The notes below the pieces were generated by a model that worked only from the letters and a program-made list of their open reading frames with translations, made no database searches and was not told the origin of the DNA. A stretch of 64,000 nucleotides of DNA from an uncultured Hyphomicrobiales bacterium (GTDB taxonomy: Bacteria > Pseudomonadota > Alphaproteobacteria > Rhizobiales > Ancalomicrobiaceae), in assembly GCA_903930435.1 (NCBI GenBank), contig CAIYYN010000065.1, forward strand, positions 62,001-126,000, given 5' to 3'. Made by a program: the position numbers and the translations under genes. Each line of letters begins with the position of its first letter. The first letter of the stretch is position 1. This document shows, one piece after another, positions 39,422 to 48,863 of this stretch.

Positions 39422-41937
39422 GATGAGACCTCCTGCGAGAGTGAATTGAGGGATGGATCGATGACTTGCTCGATGGCCTTCTCCGCCAACGCCATGCGCG
39501 GCAATAGGTCGGCGGCCCATCGGAGCCCGCGATGCCGGAGCCAACGGGTGGCGAAGCTGTCGGGCGCGGACGAACCTGTGCTGCCGGCCTCAGCTCGGAT
39601 ATCAGCGACAAGGACGGCGATGGCGGTCTGGTCGGTCTTCGATGACGCGGCACAGAAGGCGAGTGCTACATCGCCGAGCCCGAGTTCGAACAGGCGGTTG
39701 CCGCGACGGGACTGGCAGTAATAGTCACGCTTCGGTGTCGCTCGAGCGATGATCTCGATCTGGCGATCGTTCAGCCCGAACCGGCGATAGGTCGCCAGGA
39801 TCTGCGGTTCAATCGCCCGCTCATTCGGGAGAAAAATCCGTGTCGGGCAGCTTTCGATGATGGCGGAAGCGATCGGGCTCGTCTCGATATCGGCAAGTGA
39901 CTGGGTGGCGAAGACGACGGAGGCATTCTTCTTGCGCAGCGTCTTCAGCCATTCGCGCAACTGCCCGGCGAAGCCGCCGTCATCAAGCGCAAGCCAACCT
40001 TCGTCGATCATCAGCAGCGTTGGCCGGCCGTCGAGCCGGGCTTCGATGCGATGAAAGAGATAGTCGAGCACGGCCGGCGCGGCTCCGGTGCCGATCAGCC
40101 CCTCAGTCTCAAAAGCCTGGACCTCAGCATCGCCAAGCCGCTCGATCTCGGCATCGAGCAGCCGGCCATGCGAGCCGCCGAGGCAATAGGGACGCAGCGC
40201 CTGCTTCAAGGCGGTCGACTGGAGAAGGACGGCGAGGCCTGTGAGCGTCCGCTCGGCAACAGGTGCCGTGCCGAGGGAATTCAGCGCCGTCCAGATATGC
40301 TCCTTGGCAGTCGGGTCGATGGTGACGCCCTCGCGTGCCAGAATGCTTGCCACCCAATCCGCCGCCCATCCCCGCTCGGCTGGCTCATGGATACTCGCCA
40401 GCGGCTGCAAGGCTATAGGTTCTGCGGCGTCATCTAAGAGCGCGCCGCCGAGATCATGCCAGTCGCCTCCCATGGCGAGGCTGGCGGCGCGGATCGATCC
40501 GCCGAAGTCGAATGCGAAGATCTGCGAGTTCTCGTAGCGGCGAAACTGCAGGGCGAGGAGGGCGAGGAGAACCGACTTGCCGGCACCGGTCGGGCCGACG
40601 ATCAACGTGTGTCCGACGTCGCCGACATGAATCGAGAACCGGAATGGGGTCGCCCCTTCCGTCTTTGCAAAGAATAGCGGTGGCGCGGCAAAATGCTCGT
40701 CGCGTTCTGGCCCAGCCCAGACCGCCGACAGCGGCATCATGTGCGCAAGATTGAGCGTCGAGATCGGGGGCTGACGGACATTGGCATAGGTGTGCCCGGG
40801 CAAGGATCCGAGCCAGGCTTCAACCGCGTTGACGGTCTCAATCATGCAGGTGAAGTCGCGGGATTGGATCAGCTTCTCGACGAGACGCAGCTTCTCGTCG
40901 GCTCGTGCGGGATCTTCGTCCGATACCGTGATCGTCGCCGTCACATAGGCCTGACCGATGGCATCCGACCCGAGTTCCTGCAGCGCTGCGTCGGCGTCGG
41001 CCGCCTTGTTGGCGGCGTCAGTATCGAGGAGTGTCGAGGCCTCGTTGGTCATCACCTCCTTCAGGATGGCGGCGACCGACTTCCGCTTGGCGAACCATTG
41101 CCGGCGGATGCGGGTGAGGAGGCGCACCGCGTCGGACTTGTCGAGGAGGATGGCGCGGGTCGACCAGCGATAGGGAAACGCCAGACGGTTCAGCTCGTCG
41201 AGGATCCCTGGGAAAGTCACTGTGGGGAACCCCGTGATGGTCAGGGTGCGCAGGTGATGCCGACCCAGACGGGGCTCAAGCCCGCCGGTAAAACTCTCGT
41301 CGACAAGGATGGCATCGAGATAGACGGGGATTTCGGGCACGCGGACCCGATGTCGCTTGGTCGAGATGCAGGAATGCAGGTAGGTCAGCGTCTCTGCGTC
41401 ATTGAGCCAATCGACTTCCGGAACAAATCCCTCGATCAGTTGCAGGATCCGGTCGGAGCGATCGACAAAACTGTCGAGCCAGTCGCGGGCGTCGATGCCG
41501 GCACCAGACCGCCCCTCGTAGAGCCAGTTCTCGGTGCGCGAGGCGTCCTCGGCTGGTGGCAGCCATAGGAGCGTCAGGAAATACGTACTTTCAAAATGAG
41601 CGCCTTCCTCGACGAATTGCGCCTTGCGTTCGGCCTCGACCAACGCCGAGACGGGATCCGGGAACCGGTTGTCGGGATAGTGGTTTGCGGGATTGCGCTG
41701 TGCCTCGACAAAGATCGCCCAGCCCGAGCCGAGGCGCCGAAGCGCATTGTTGAGCCGGGCCGTCGTGCCGATCAGCTCTGAAGGTGTTGCCGAATCGAGA
41801 TCCGGTCCCCGGAACCGGGCCGTCCGCTGGAATGAGCCATCCTTGTTGAGAACAACACCGCGTGCGACTAAAGCCGCCCACGGCAAGTAGTCGGCAAGGC
41901 CTTGCGACTGGCGGCGATATTCGGCGAGACTGAACAT
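39418..41937 (-). CDS. trbE: Conjugal transfer ATPase TrbE (VirB4-like)
   Basis: The main channel ATPase, 839 residues. The N-terminal CagE/TrbE/VirB4 domain starts MFSLAEYRRQSQGLADYLPW. The C-terminal ATPase domain has Walker A VGPTGAGKSVLLALLALQF, the FAFDFGGSIRAASLAMGG block, Walker B TLLMIDEGWLAL and the following KKNASVVFATQSLADI. All are intact. The stretch after residue 800 (STGSSAPDSFATRWLRHRG) is the usual variable tail. It lies 12 bases after trbD and overlaps trbJ. Confidence 0.95.
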   Translation of the reverse strand: MFSLAEYRRQSQGLADYLPWAALVARGVVLNKDGSFQRTARFRGPDLDSATPSELIGTTARLNNALRRLGSGWAIFVEAQRNPANHYPDNRFPDPVSALVEAERKAQFVEEGAHFESTYFLTLLWLPPAEDASRTENWLYEGRSGAGIDARDWLDSFVDRSDRILQLIEGFVPEVDWLNDAETLTYLHSCISTKRHRVRVPEIPVYLDAILVDESFTGGLEPRLGRHHLRTLTITGFPTVTFPGILDELNRLAFPYRWSTRAILLDKSDAVRLLTRIRRQWFAKRKSVAAILKEVMTNEASTLLDTDAANKAADADAALQELGSDAIGQAYVTATITVSDEDPARADEKLRLVEKLIQSRDFTCMIETVNAVEAWLGSLPGHTYANVRQPPISTLNLAHMMPLSAVWAGPERDEHFAAPPLFFAKTEGATPFRFSIHVGDVGHTLIVGPTGAGKSVLLALLALQFRRYENSQIFAFDFGGSIRAASLAMGGDWHDLGGALLDDAAEPIALQPLASIHEPAERGWAADWVASILAREGVTIDPTAKEHIWTALNSLGTAPVAERTLTGLAVLLQSTALKQALRPYCLGGSHGRLLDAEIERLGDAEVQAFETEGLIGTGAAPAVLDYLFHRIEARLDGRPTLLMIDEGWLALDDGGFAGQLREWLKTLRKKNASVVFATQSLADIETSPIASAIIESCPTRIFLPNERAIEPQILATYRRFGLNDRQIEIIARATPKRDYYCQSRRGNRLFELGLGDVALAFCAASSKTDQTAIAVLVADIRAEAGSTGSSAPDSFATRWLRHRGLRWAADLLPRMALAEKAIEQVIDPSLNSLSQEVSS

Positions 41938-41949
41938 GGGTTCTGCTCC

Positions 41950-42228
41950 TCAAGCCTGCAAATGCGCGGGATAGCGCAGGTGGCGTCGGACGACGTCGAC
42001 GAATTGCCCATCGCGCTTGGCGGCCCAGACCGCCGCCATGTGACCGATCAGCCAGATGATCAGTCCTGGGATCCAGAGCCGGAGGCCGAGCCCGATTGCT
42101 GCGGCGAGCGTGCCGTTGGCGATCGCCACCGTTCTCGGCGCGCCGCCAAGCAGGATGATCTCGGTCAGTGACCGGTGGACGGGTGCGAAGAATCCGGTAA
42201 GCGCGTCGCGGCTGTTGGTCTCGCTCAT
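41950..42228 (-). CDS. trbD: Conjugal transfer protein TrbD (VirB3-like)
   Basis: A 92-residue inner-membrane protein. I start it at the ATG at 42226-42228, overlapping the trbC stop (ATGA). The conserved start GFFAPVHRSLTEIILLGGAPRTVAI leads into two membrane helices (TLAAAIGLGLRLWIPGLIIWLIGHMAAVW) and a short basic tail. In VirB systems this protein works with the VirB4 ATPase, encoded next here as trbE. Confidence 0.93.
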   Translation of the reverse strand: MSETNSRDALTGFFAPVHRSLTEIILLGGAPRTVAIANGTLAAAIGLGLRLWIPGLIIWLIGHMAAVWAAKRDGQFVDVVRRHLRYPAHLQA

Positions 42229-42557
42229 CCGACCACCGCTCCGCCGCCGAACGAGAAGAAGGTGAGGAAGAACGAGGAGGCGGCGAAGGCGATCGACAGG
42301 CCGAAGACGATCTGGATCAGCCGGCGAAACCCGCCCGACGTGTCGCCGAACGCGAGCGTCAGTCCCGTGACGACAATGACGATCACCGCCATGATTTTTG
42401 CGACGGGACCTTCGACGGAATCGAGGATCTTTTGCAGCGGCGCCTCCCATGGCATCGACGATCCCGCTGCAAAGGCCGGGGTCGTGATCAAGATGACGGA
42501 GGCGGACAGGGTGAGAGCGGACACGGCGGACCGAAGCCGCGTGAAATGATGGATCAT
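42225..42557 (-). CDS. trbC: Conjugal transfer pilin TrbC (VirB2-like)
   Basis: Major pilin precursor, 110 residues. A long signal peptide ends at TTPAFA (about residue 29). The mature part has two hydrophobic helices (AKIMAVIVIVVTGLTLAFG and IQIVFGLSIAFAASSFFLTFFSFGGGAVVG) separated by a polar turn (DTSGGFRR), the standard VirB2/TrbC plan. In RP4 the pilin is cyclised by the TraF peptidase; a TraF-like peptidase is encoded at 49892-50410, so cyclisation is possible. It overlaps trbB and trbD by ATGA. Confidence 0.94.
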   Translation of the reverse strand: MIHHFTRLRSAVSALTLSASVILITTPAFAAGSSMPWEAPLQKILDSVEGPVAKIMAVIVIVVTGLTLAFGDTSGGFRRLIQIVFGLSIAFAASSFFLTFFSFGGGAVVG

Positions 42558-43591
42558 GTGTGATCTCCAGAGGTTTGAAGCGCGAGATTGGTTTGACGGT
42601 CGGGGAACCCGCGCGTGCCATCCACGGAGAACGCGGGAACAAGCCGGTAGTCACCGTTGGTCCCAAGTCCTTCGACGAAGGCGAGTTCAGACAATCGCCG
42701 CGCGGATCCCCGGCCGGAAAGGACCGCGATGACGTCGACGGTCTCGGCAATGAGAGCTCGCGGGACCGTGACGACGACTTCCTGGATCAACTGTTCAAGC
42801 CGTCGCAACGCGCCGATCGCGGTGCCGGCGTGAATGGTACCGACGCCACCGGGATGGCCGGTACCCCAGGCTTTCAGGAGGTCAAGTGCTTCCAAGCCAC
42901 GGACTTCGCCGACACAGATCCGGTCGGGCCGGAGCCGCAGTGACGAGCGAACCAGATCGGCGATCGTGGCGACGCGATCCTTGGTCCGGAGAGCCACCAG
43001 GTTGGGGGCCTTGCATTGCAGTTCGCGGGTATCCTCGATCAGGATGACGCGGTCCGATCCACCTGCGACTTCCGCCAACAGCGCATTGACCAGCGTCGTC
43101 TTGCCGGTGGAGGTGCCGCCGGCGACCAGAATGTTCTGTCGGGTTGCGACCGCCTTGCGCAGAGCCTCGGCTTCTTCCGCTCGCAAAATGCCTGACTCGA
43201 CATAGTCGGCGAGCGTGAAGACGGCGACCGCTGGCTTGCGGATAGCAAACGCAGGTGAGGCAACGACCGGCGGCAACAGACCTTCGAACCGTTCACCCGT
43301 TTCAGGAAGTTCGGCCGAGACACGCGGCGACGCGGCATGCACTTCCGCCCCGACATGATGGGCAACCAGCCGAATGATCCGCTCGCCATCTGCTGCTGAT
43401 AGCCGAGCGCCCGTGTCGGCCTGGCCGTCGCGGAGCCGATCGACCCACAGCCAACCATCGGGATTGAGCATGACTTCGACGACGGTCACATCGTCGAGCA
43501 ACTGGGCGATCACGGGTCCAAGCGCGGTCCGCAGCATTCGCGCGCCCCGTGCCGTCCGTTCGATCGTTGTTGCTGCCTGATCGTTTGCCAC
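42554..43591 (-). CDS. trbB: Conjugal transfer ATPase TrbB (VirB11-like)
   Basis: Hexameric secretion ATPase, 345 residues, first gene of the trb run. Motifs: Walker [22 protein letters not shown], Asp box [11 protein letters not shown], Walker B and His box ([34 protein letters not shown]). All are present. The promoter of the trb operon should lie in the 139 bases between this gene and the copG-like gene, where GTAGCG is repeated at 43694-43699 and 43702-43707. Its stop overlaps trbC by ATGA. Confidence 0.95.
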   Translation of the reverse strand: MANDQAATTIERTARGARMLRTALGPVIAQLLDDVTVVEVMLNPDGWLWVDRLRDGQADTGARLSAADGERIIRLVAHHVGAEVHAASPRVSAELPETGERFEGLLPPVVASPAFAIRKPAVAVFTLADYVESGILRAEEAEALRKAVATRQNILVAGGTSTGKTTLVNALLAEVAGGSDRVILIEDTRELQCKAPNLVALRTKDRVATIADLVRSSLRLRPDRICVGEVRGLEALDLLKAWGTGHPGGVGTIHAGTAIGALRRLEQLIQEVVVTVPRALIAETVDVIAVLSGRGSARRLSELAFVEGLGTNGDYRLVPAFSVDGTRGFPDRQTNLALQTSGDHT

Positions 43592-43730
43592 TGGCCACCC
43601 CGGATGAGCTGGGCGATCGCGAGCAACGCGATCCTCACCGGGGATGAGTAGAAAAGGCAGTGAATATGTCTTTGCAACAAGGCATTATCAGTCGTAGCGT
43701 TGTAGCGTGCGACGACAGGGAGACGGCAGT

Positions 43731-44135
43731 CTAGCCATCGCTGTGCAGTTCATCTCGCAATGACTTGCCCTTGGCCATCCTCCGGCCGAGCGCCTCGATG
43801 AACCCATCGTATCGCTCCTTGCCTTTCGCTTGCGCGGCTGCCTGAGCCTCGGCCGGAAGCGGCGGTGTGACCGTCAGCCAGAACCGCACAAACAGGGCGA
43901 GCGTCTCGTTGGAGACCTCGATGTCGCGCTCGAGCCGCTCCAGTTGGCGCGACAGGCGATCGAGGCGCCGTGAGATCGCCGCCTCACGGGTCTCAGCGTC
44001 GTCAGGCGACAGGAACGAGGCGATGGCTGCCTCAGCGACCAGGGATTTGGGCTTTGTTCTGGATTTGGCGAGCGTCTCCAGCGACTTCATGACATCGACG
44101 TCGAGATAGACTGACAGGCGGCGTTTGCGGCTCAT
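43731..44135 (-). CDS. CopG/ribbon-helix-helix family protein (TraD-like position)
   Basis: A 134-residue protein whose N-terminus RRLSVYLDVDVMKSLETLAKSRTKPKSLVAEAAIASFL fits a ribbon-helix-helix DNA-binding domain. A coiled-coil follows (REAAISRRLDRLSRQLERLERDIEVSNETLALFVRFWL). It starts two bases after the traG stop and lies just before the trb operon. Its place between the coupling protein and the channel genes is conserved in this ICE type. It may repress the trb promoter or act as an accessory to the coupling protein; neither is shown. Confidence 0.82.
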   Translation of the reverse strand: MSRKRRLSVYLDVDVMKSLETLAKSRTKPKSLVAEAAIASFLSPDDAETREAAISRRLDRLSRQLERLERDIEVSNETLALFVRFWLTVTPPLPAEAQAAAQAKGKERYDGFIEALGRRMAKGKSLRDELHSDG

Positions 44136-44137
44136 TG

Positions 44138-46120
44138 TCAGAGGTCCATGCCATCGTTGGGATCGAGCGATACCTGACGGGCAAGACCCGCGACCCGGTT
44201 CAGGGCCTTCGCCTGGACGGCATCTTCGTCAGGCTCATCGAGCAATGAGCTGAACTCGTCCGCGGCCGGCAGCGGACTTGGATCAATCGCCTCGTGTTCG
44301 GGCAACTCCGGCTCCCGACGAATGCCGCTGTTGGCCGGGTCGTCGGCTTCGGGCGCGGAGGTTGGTGAACCATCCAGAACGGCGCCGACAGCAGATGGCA
44401 GATCTCCGCTCCAGTCGGTTGGTCTCGTCAGCGTGCTCGGTTGCCCGAGTTCCGCCGGCTTCAGGATCCGTTCCTGCAGTCGGGGATCCTCGAAGTAGCG
44501 CGCCTTTTTCGCTCGGAGCGGCGGCGTTCCCGCAACCATGACGATCTCATCGCTCGGCGGCAATTGCATGATTTCACCAGGGGTCAGAAGTGGCCGCGCC
44601 GTCTCCTGCCGACTGACCATGAGATGCCCGAGCCAAGGGGCGAGCCGATGGCCAGCATAGTTGCGGCTGTCACGCAACTCAGTCGCCGTGCCCAAAGCAT
44701 CTGATACCCGTTTGGCGGTCCGCTCGTCATTGGTAGCGAAGGCGACGCGGACATGGCAATTGTCGAGAATGGCGTTGTTTGGCCCATAGGCCTTCTCGAT
44801 CTGGTTGAGCGACTGGGCAATCAGGAAGCTCTTGAGACCATAGCCGGCCATGAAGGCCAGCGCAGACTCGAAGAAGTCGAGACGGCCGAGCGCGGGAAAC
44901 TCATCGAGCATGAGCAGAAGCCGATGCCGGCGCGATTCAGGTGACAGTTCCTCGGTCAGGCGCCGACCGATCTGATTGAGGATCAGTCGGATCAACGGCT
45001 TGGTCCTGGCAATATCTGACGGCGGCACGACGAGATAGAGCGAGGCTGGTCGCTCGGCTTCGACGAGATCGGCGATCCGCCAATGGCAGTCTCGGGTGAC
45101 GGCAGCGACGATCGGATCGCGGTAGAGCCCGAGGAACGACATGGCGGTCGAAAGCACGCCCGATCGCTCATTGTCGGACTTGTTGAGGAGCTCGCGCGCG
45201 GCGGAAGCCACGACCGGGTGTGGCCGGTCGCCCAGATGGAGGCAGGACATCATGGTGGCGAGCGTCGCCTCGATCGGACGACGCGGATCGGACAGGAAGT
45301 TGGCAACGCCGGCCAAGGTCTTGTCCGCCTCGGCATAGAGCACGTGCAGGATCGCGCCGACCAGCAGCGAGTGGCTGGTCTTTTCCAAATGGTTGCGCTT
45401 CTCGAGTGCGCCTTCCGGGTCGACAAGGATATCGGCGATATTCTGGACGTCCCGCACCTCCCAGTCGCCGCGGCGGACTTCGAGGAGGGGATTGTAGGCG
45501 GCAGAGTTCGCATTGGTCGGATCGAACAACAGGGTCCGGCCGAAGCGCTGCCGCCATCCCGACGTCAGAGACCAGTTCTCGCCCTTGATGTCGTGGACGA
45601 GGACTGAACCAGCCCAGGTCAGCAACGTTGGCACAACCAAGCCGACGCCTTTGCCCGAACGCGTCGGGGCAAAACAGAGCACATGCTCTGGCCCATCGTG
45701 GCGGAGATAGTCGCCTGCGAGCCGACCGAGGACGACACCATCGTCGCGCAACAGGCCGGCTGCGCGGATCTCGTCCGGGGTCGCCCACCGTGCCGAGCCG
45801 TAGGTGGCGACCGATTTCGCCTCCCGTGCCCGCCAAACCGACATGCCGATCGCAATGGCGATGGAGGCAAATCCGCCGGATGAGGCGATGAAGGCGCCTT
45901 CGGCGAAGACCTCTGGTGCATAGGCGTCGAACCAGTACCACCAGAGAAAAAACGCCGGTGGCTGGTAGATCGACAGCCCCAAGGCTTGAGCGATGGGTTT
46001 GCCAAGTTCCGGCTGAAACCCGAGCCGCCAGGCGACCCACTCCGTTGCGCCCCAGGTGGTGGCAAGCACGACCAACGAGACGACGAGGATCTGACCCCAG
46101 AGGATTTTGGTGGCGGACAA
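44138..46120 (-). CDS. traG: Conjugal transfer coupling protein TraG (VirD4-like)
   Basis: Coupling ATPase that links the relaxase-DNA complex to the type IV channel. I prefer a TTG start at 46118-46120, preceded by GGAG eight bases upstream and giving the family's usual beginning SATKILWGQ; an ATG at 46222 in the same frame would add 34 residues of no similarity. Three N-terminal membrane helices are followed by Walker A CFAPTRSGKGVGLVVPTLL, HDIKGENW, and Walker B LLLMLDEFPALGRLDFFESALAFMAGYG. The C-terminal 100 residues are an acidic, variable tail (EADDPANSG, EPDEDAV). About 660 residues. Confidence 0.92.
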   Translation of the reverse strand: MSATKILWGQILVVSLVVLATTWGATEWVAWRLGFQPELGKPIAQALGLSIYQPPAFFLWWYWFDAYAPEVFAEGAFIASSGGFASIAIAIGMSVWRAREAKSVATYGSARWATPDEIRAAGLLRDDGVVLGRLAGDYLRHDGPEHVLCFAPTRSGKGVGLVVPTLLTWAGSVLVHDIKGENWSLTSGWRQRFGRTLLFDPTNANSAAYNPLLEVRRGDWEVRDVQNIADILVDPEGALEKRNHLEKTSHSLLVGAILHVLYAEADKTLAGVANFLSDPRRPIEATLATMMSCLHLGDRPHPVVASAARELLNKSDNERSGVLSTAMSFLGLYRDPIVAAVTRDCHWRIADLVEAERPASLYLVVPPSDIARTKPLIRLILNQIGRRLTEELSPESRRHRLLLMLDEFPALGRLDFFESALAFMAGYGLKSFLIAQSLNQIEKAYGPNNAILDNCHVRVAFATNDERTAKRVSDALGTATELRDSRNYAGHRLAPWLGHLMVSRQETARPLLTPGEIMQLPPSDEIVMVAGTPPLRAKKARYFEDPRLQERILKPAELGQPSTLTRPTDWSGDLPSAVGAVLDGSPTSAPEADDPANSGIRREPELPEHEAIDPSPLPAADEFSSLLDEPDEDAVQAKALNRVAGLARQVSLDPNDGMDL

Positions 46121-46336
46121 AGGACTTGCTCCGATGGCGTTTGGAGCCAAAGGTCCGATGTCTTCCGCCGCGTGCAAGAGCTGTCGGGAGGCGATCGCGC
46201 GTTCGGCGGCCTCTTCGCGCAATGACCGTGTAGTGATAGTGCGGCGAATATCGAGGGCCGTATCATTCGACCGAAATCAGGGCATCCCGCGGTACCAAAC
46301 TTGGCACCCGTCTGGCGACAGCATCATTTTGCGGTC

Positions 46337-46365
46337 TTGCCCGATGTCGCCAAAATCCATATGTT
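46337..46365 (+). promoter_or_regulatory. Predicted promoter of the toxin-antitoxin operon
   Basis: TTGCCC (46337-46342) and TATGTT (46360-46365) are separated by 17 bases, a good sigma-70-type arrangement, 27 bases upstream of the antitoxin ATG. The -10 element lies inside the left arm of the palindromic operator. Confidence 0.5.
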
Positions 46366-46380
46366 ACGGAACATATGGAT
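46355..46380. promoter_or_regulatory. Perfect palindromic operator of the toxin-antitoxin operon
   Basis: ATCCATATGTT (46355-46365) and AACATATGGAT (46370-46380) are perfect inverted 11-bp arms around ACGG. It overlaps the predicted -10 box and ends 12 bases before the antitoxin ATG, the usual place for autoregulation by an antitoxin or toxin-antitoxin complex. Confidence 0.75.
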
Positions 46381-46392
46381 TGGAGATCACCG

Positions 46393-46656
46393 ATGTCCAC
46401 TGTTGTCACGGCTACCGACGTGCAGAAAAATTTCGGCACCTACCATGATCTTGCGCTGGCCGAGCCCGTCAAGGTGACGAAATATGGCCGCGAGACGGTC
46501 TACATCGTCTCGGCCAAGACATTCCATGAGCTGAAGCAGTCGCAGCGGGAAGCTGTCGCCTCGGCTGACTTGAGCGACGCGGAACTGGCGCTGATCGAGG
46601 CGGCGGACATTCCCGAAGAGCACCGCTACAGCCTCGATCCGTCGGATAAAACATGA
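46393..46656 (+). CDS. Type II antitoxin, Phd/YefM-like
   Basis: An 87-residue protein. I start it at the ATG at 46393, with GGAG seven bases upstream, rather than an earlier ATG. The N-terminus VVTATDVQKNFGTYHDLALAEPVKVTKYGRETVYIVSAKTFHEL has the Phd/YefM DNA-binding fold pattern. The acidic C-terminal half (SDAELALIEAADIPEEHRYSLD) would wrap and neutralise the toxin. Its stop overlaps the toxin start (ATGA), and a palindromic operator precedes it. The pair lies between traG and the relaxase gene and would stabilise the element in its host. Confidence 0.8.
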   Translation: MSTVVTATDVQKNFGTYHDLALAEPVKVTKYGRETVYIVSAKTFHELKQSQREAVASADLSDAELALIEAADIPEEHRYSLDPSDKT

Positions 46657-47084
46657 GCCTGCCCAATCCGGCACCGGGTCTGGTCATCTGCTATTCGTAT
46701 CTTTGGCATGAGCAGCATCAGGCCGGAGCGGAAGAGGGACGCAAGGCCCGTCCCTGCGCCATCGTGGTCGCGACAACCGACGACGATGGCGACACCAAAG
46801 TCTACGTCGCGCCAATCACGCATTCCCGCCCCGACGATGAGCACGCCGTCGAGCTGCCATCGGGCGCCAAACGGCGACTTGGGCTCGACGACCAGCCCTC
46901 CTGGATCGTGACGCGCGAACTCAACAGGTTCATCTGGCCGGGGTACGACTTGCGCCCTATTGCCCGTGACAAGCCGGATGTCTTCGCCTGGGGCTTTCTA
47001 CCTGTCGAGACTTTCGCAGCAGTCAAACGGGGGATTGCGTTGCATCAACGTGCGAAGCACCTGAAGCTGACGTCGCGGGACTGA
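46653..47084 (+). CDS. Type II toxin, PemK/MazF-like growth inhibitor
   Basis: A 143-residue protein overlapping the antitoxin gene by ATGA. The N-terminal GLVICYSYLWHEQHQAGAEEGRKARPCAIVVAT and KVYVAPITHS fit the beginning of the CcdB/PemK barrel. LGLDDQPSWIVTRELNRFIWPGYDLRPI follows. In MazF-type toxins the R(x)PC...V motif forms part of the active site; RPCAIVV is present here. It probably cleaves mRNA, but similarity is distant and activity is inferred mainly from gene order with a Phd-like antitoxin. It is transcribed against the relaxase gene, with 42 bases between stop codons. Confidence 0.7.
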   Translation: MSLPNPAPGLVICYSYLWHEQHQAGAEEGRKARPCAIVVATTDDDGDTKVYVAPITHSRPDDEHAVELPSGAKRRLGLDDQPSWIVTRELNRFIWPGYDLRPIARDKPDVFAWGFLPVETFAAVKRGIALHQRAKHLKLTSRD

Positions 47085-47126
47085 ACCGATGGACTGTTTC
47101 GGCCAGTTTGGTCACCAGTTCCTTGG

Positions 47127-48863
47127 TCAGAGGCCGAGACCGCGTTTGCGTCCCATCGACCAATCGACGCCGCCGTCATGTCGCAAAGTGCCGGCCACGT
47201 GACGCCCGAGATGCTTTTCCAGTGCCGGGGTCCAGGGCACCAATTGAAACCCCATGCCGTCATCGATCATGGCGAAGCGCCCCGAGGCGAGCGTCAGACG
47301 CTGCCGATATGAGCCGGCGACGTAGACGCCTGATACCGAGGGCTTCTCGGAAAGTCCTGTTTGCCTCGATAAATCGGCAGCGGCTGCGCCCAACTCGCGC
47401 TGCCGCAAGGTGTCGATGAGATCCCGCTGTAGCACTAGACGCTGACCCTGGCGGCGCGCCAGTCCTTCCCCCACCAAATGACTGCCACGACGCTCCATCG
47501 CCGCCCGGACCTCAGCACCGAAGCCGGTGTCTTCGTGTCCAGAACTGTCTTGCGTGACCAATCGGCGATCAAGCCAGGTTGCACCTGTCGCGCCGATCTG
47601 TTGGTCGAGCGAGAGATCAGATCGCGTCGCGAGCGCTGCCCGCTGACGCCCCCCCGCATCCTCGAAGCGCCGGAGTTCGACAATCGAGCCGGGCGCGCTG
47701 TCGCCGCTGGCGCCGAGGTCAGCCAGCCGTATGTGATGGGTTCGCCCGTCGATACCATCGACGATTGCGAAGGCCGTGCCTGTGAGTTCGTCGTCGAGAC
47801 CACGGGCGACCAGACGGCCGATGATCGGTCCCGTGCCGGTCTCGCCGGTGAGATCGAACTGCTCGACGCCGCGCTCCAGCCCCTGATCGGTCAAACCGCG
47901 ATGCATGCGTTTGATGATGTCATCGCGGATGCCAAGGTCCCGCAAGGTGGTCTCGGCCTTGTCGGAGAGCTGCCAACGACCGGGTGCCGTCTCCGTTACG
48001 AGACCAAGCCGCTCAAGTTTCTGCAGCCGTCCGATCTTTTGCAGGCGATAGGGATCGGCGGCGCTCGCGCCATCCGGACGGATATCGATGACACCATCGT
48101 GCTGGGCAGCTTCGCGGGTCAGGGCCTGATCGAGCCTGGTCCAGCGATCGGCTTCCACCTCACGCGCGATCGCTTGCGCCACGTCCCGGTCGCTCCGGGG
48201 GCCGAGCTCCAGCGTCACCAGATTTTCCGCACGGGCACGAAACCCCTCGCGGATGTAGTCGCGCGAGATGACGAGATCGGAGCCATCGTCAGTGACGCCG
48301 CGGACGAGCACATGGATGTGGGGGTGTTCGGTATTCCAATGATCGACCGCAACCCAGTCAAGCCGTGTGCCGAGATCCCGTTCCGCAGACTGCATCAGGT
48401 CGCGGGTGAAGGCTTTGAGGTCGGCGAGATCGCCAGCGTCTTCCGGGGCGACGATGAACCGAAAGTGATGTCGGTCGTCCGTACAACGCTCAGCGAAGCC
48501 GGCACCATCGGCCTCCTTAACACGTGCATCGAAAAGCTGTCCGCGTTCGCCGTCCCGTGTGACGCCGTCCCGGCCGAGATAGGCGAGATGGGTTTTCAGC
48601 GAGCCACGTGTTCCGGATTGGCGGACGACCCTGGCTTTGACGGTGACACGTCGAGCGCGCGTAGTCAGTTGACGAGACGCGGACAAGCTCGCCGATCGTC
48701 CACGTCCAAAGGAGCTGTACGTTGAGGAACGGCCGCGAGAACCATGCCTGCCACCGGCCCGCTCGACGGCCGACATGACCTGGTTGACGAAGGGCTTCAG
48801 CTTCTGGCCGCCGCCAGATTTGGCCCGCCCTGGCCGGACGCGGAAATCATCATCGCGGTTCAT
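47127..48863 (-). CDS. Relaxase, DUF3363 family (VirD2/TraI-like)
   Basis: Nicks the transfer origin and stays attached to the transferred strand. I start it at the ATG at 48861-48863, preceded by AGGAGG seven bases upstream, giving 578 residues and the family's usual beginning RDDDFRVRPGR. The N-terminal 90 residues are basic and Ser/Gly/Arg-rich. The metal-binding motif lies in VDHWNTEHPHIHVLVRG. The candidate nucleophile Tyr is in ISRDYIREGFRARAENLVTLELG. The DUF3363 domain fills the C-terminal half. It is encoded in the same direction as traG and traF. The region upstream holds an inverted repeat proposed as oriT. Confidence 0.92.
   Translation of the reverse strand: MNRDDDFRVRPGRAKSGGGQKLKPFVNQVMSAVERAGGRHGSRGRSSTYSSFGRGRSASLSASRQLTTRARRVTVKARVVRQSGTRGSLKTHLAYLGRDGVTRDGERGQLFDARVKEADGAGFAERCTDDRHHFRFIVAPEDAGDLADLKAFTRDLMQSAERDLGTRLDWVAVDHWNTEHPHIHVLVRGVTDDGSDLVISRDYIREGFRARAENLVTLELGPRSDRDVAQAIAREVEADRWTRLDQALTREAAQHDGVIDIRPDGASAADPYRLQKIGRLQKLERLGLVTETAPGRWQLSDKAETTLRDLGIRDDIIKRMHRGLTDQGLERGVEQFDLTGETGTGPIIGRLVARGLDDELTGTAFAIVDGIDGRTHHIRLADLGASGDSAPGSIVELRRFEDAGGRQRAALATRSDLSLDQQIGATGATWLDRRLVTQDSSGHEDTGFGAEVRAAMERRGSHLVGEGLARRQGQRLVLQRDLIDTLRQRELGAAAADLSRQTGLSEKPSVSGVYVAGSYRQRLTLASGRFAMIDDGMGFQLVPWTPALEKHLGRHVAGTLRHDGGVDWSMGRKRGLGL

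Noticed and set aside
43694-43707. GTAGCG direct repeat before trbB as an operator
   Set aside because: It is only six bases repeated twice at 8-bp spacing, with no symmetry; too weak to list as a regulatory site.
46121-46222. N-terminal extension of TraG to the ATG at 46222
   Set aside because: The 34 added residues are unlike TraG, and the TTG at 46118-46120 has a well-placed GGAG.
47478-48725. 415-residue plus-strand frame
   Set aside because: It is antisense to the relaxase gene, whose HPHIHVLVRG motif fixes the true coding strand.
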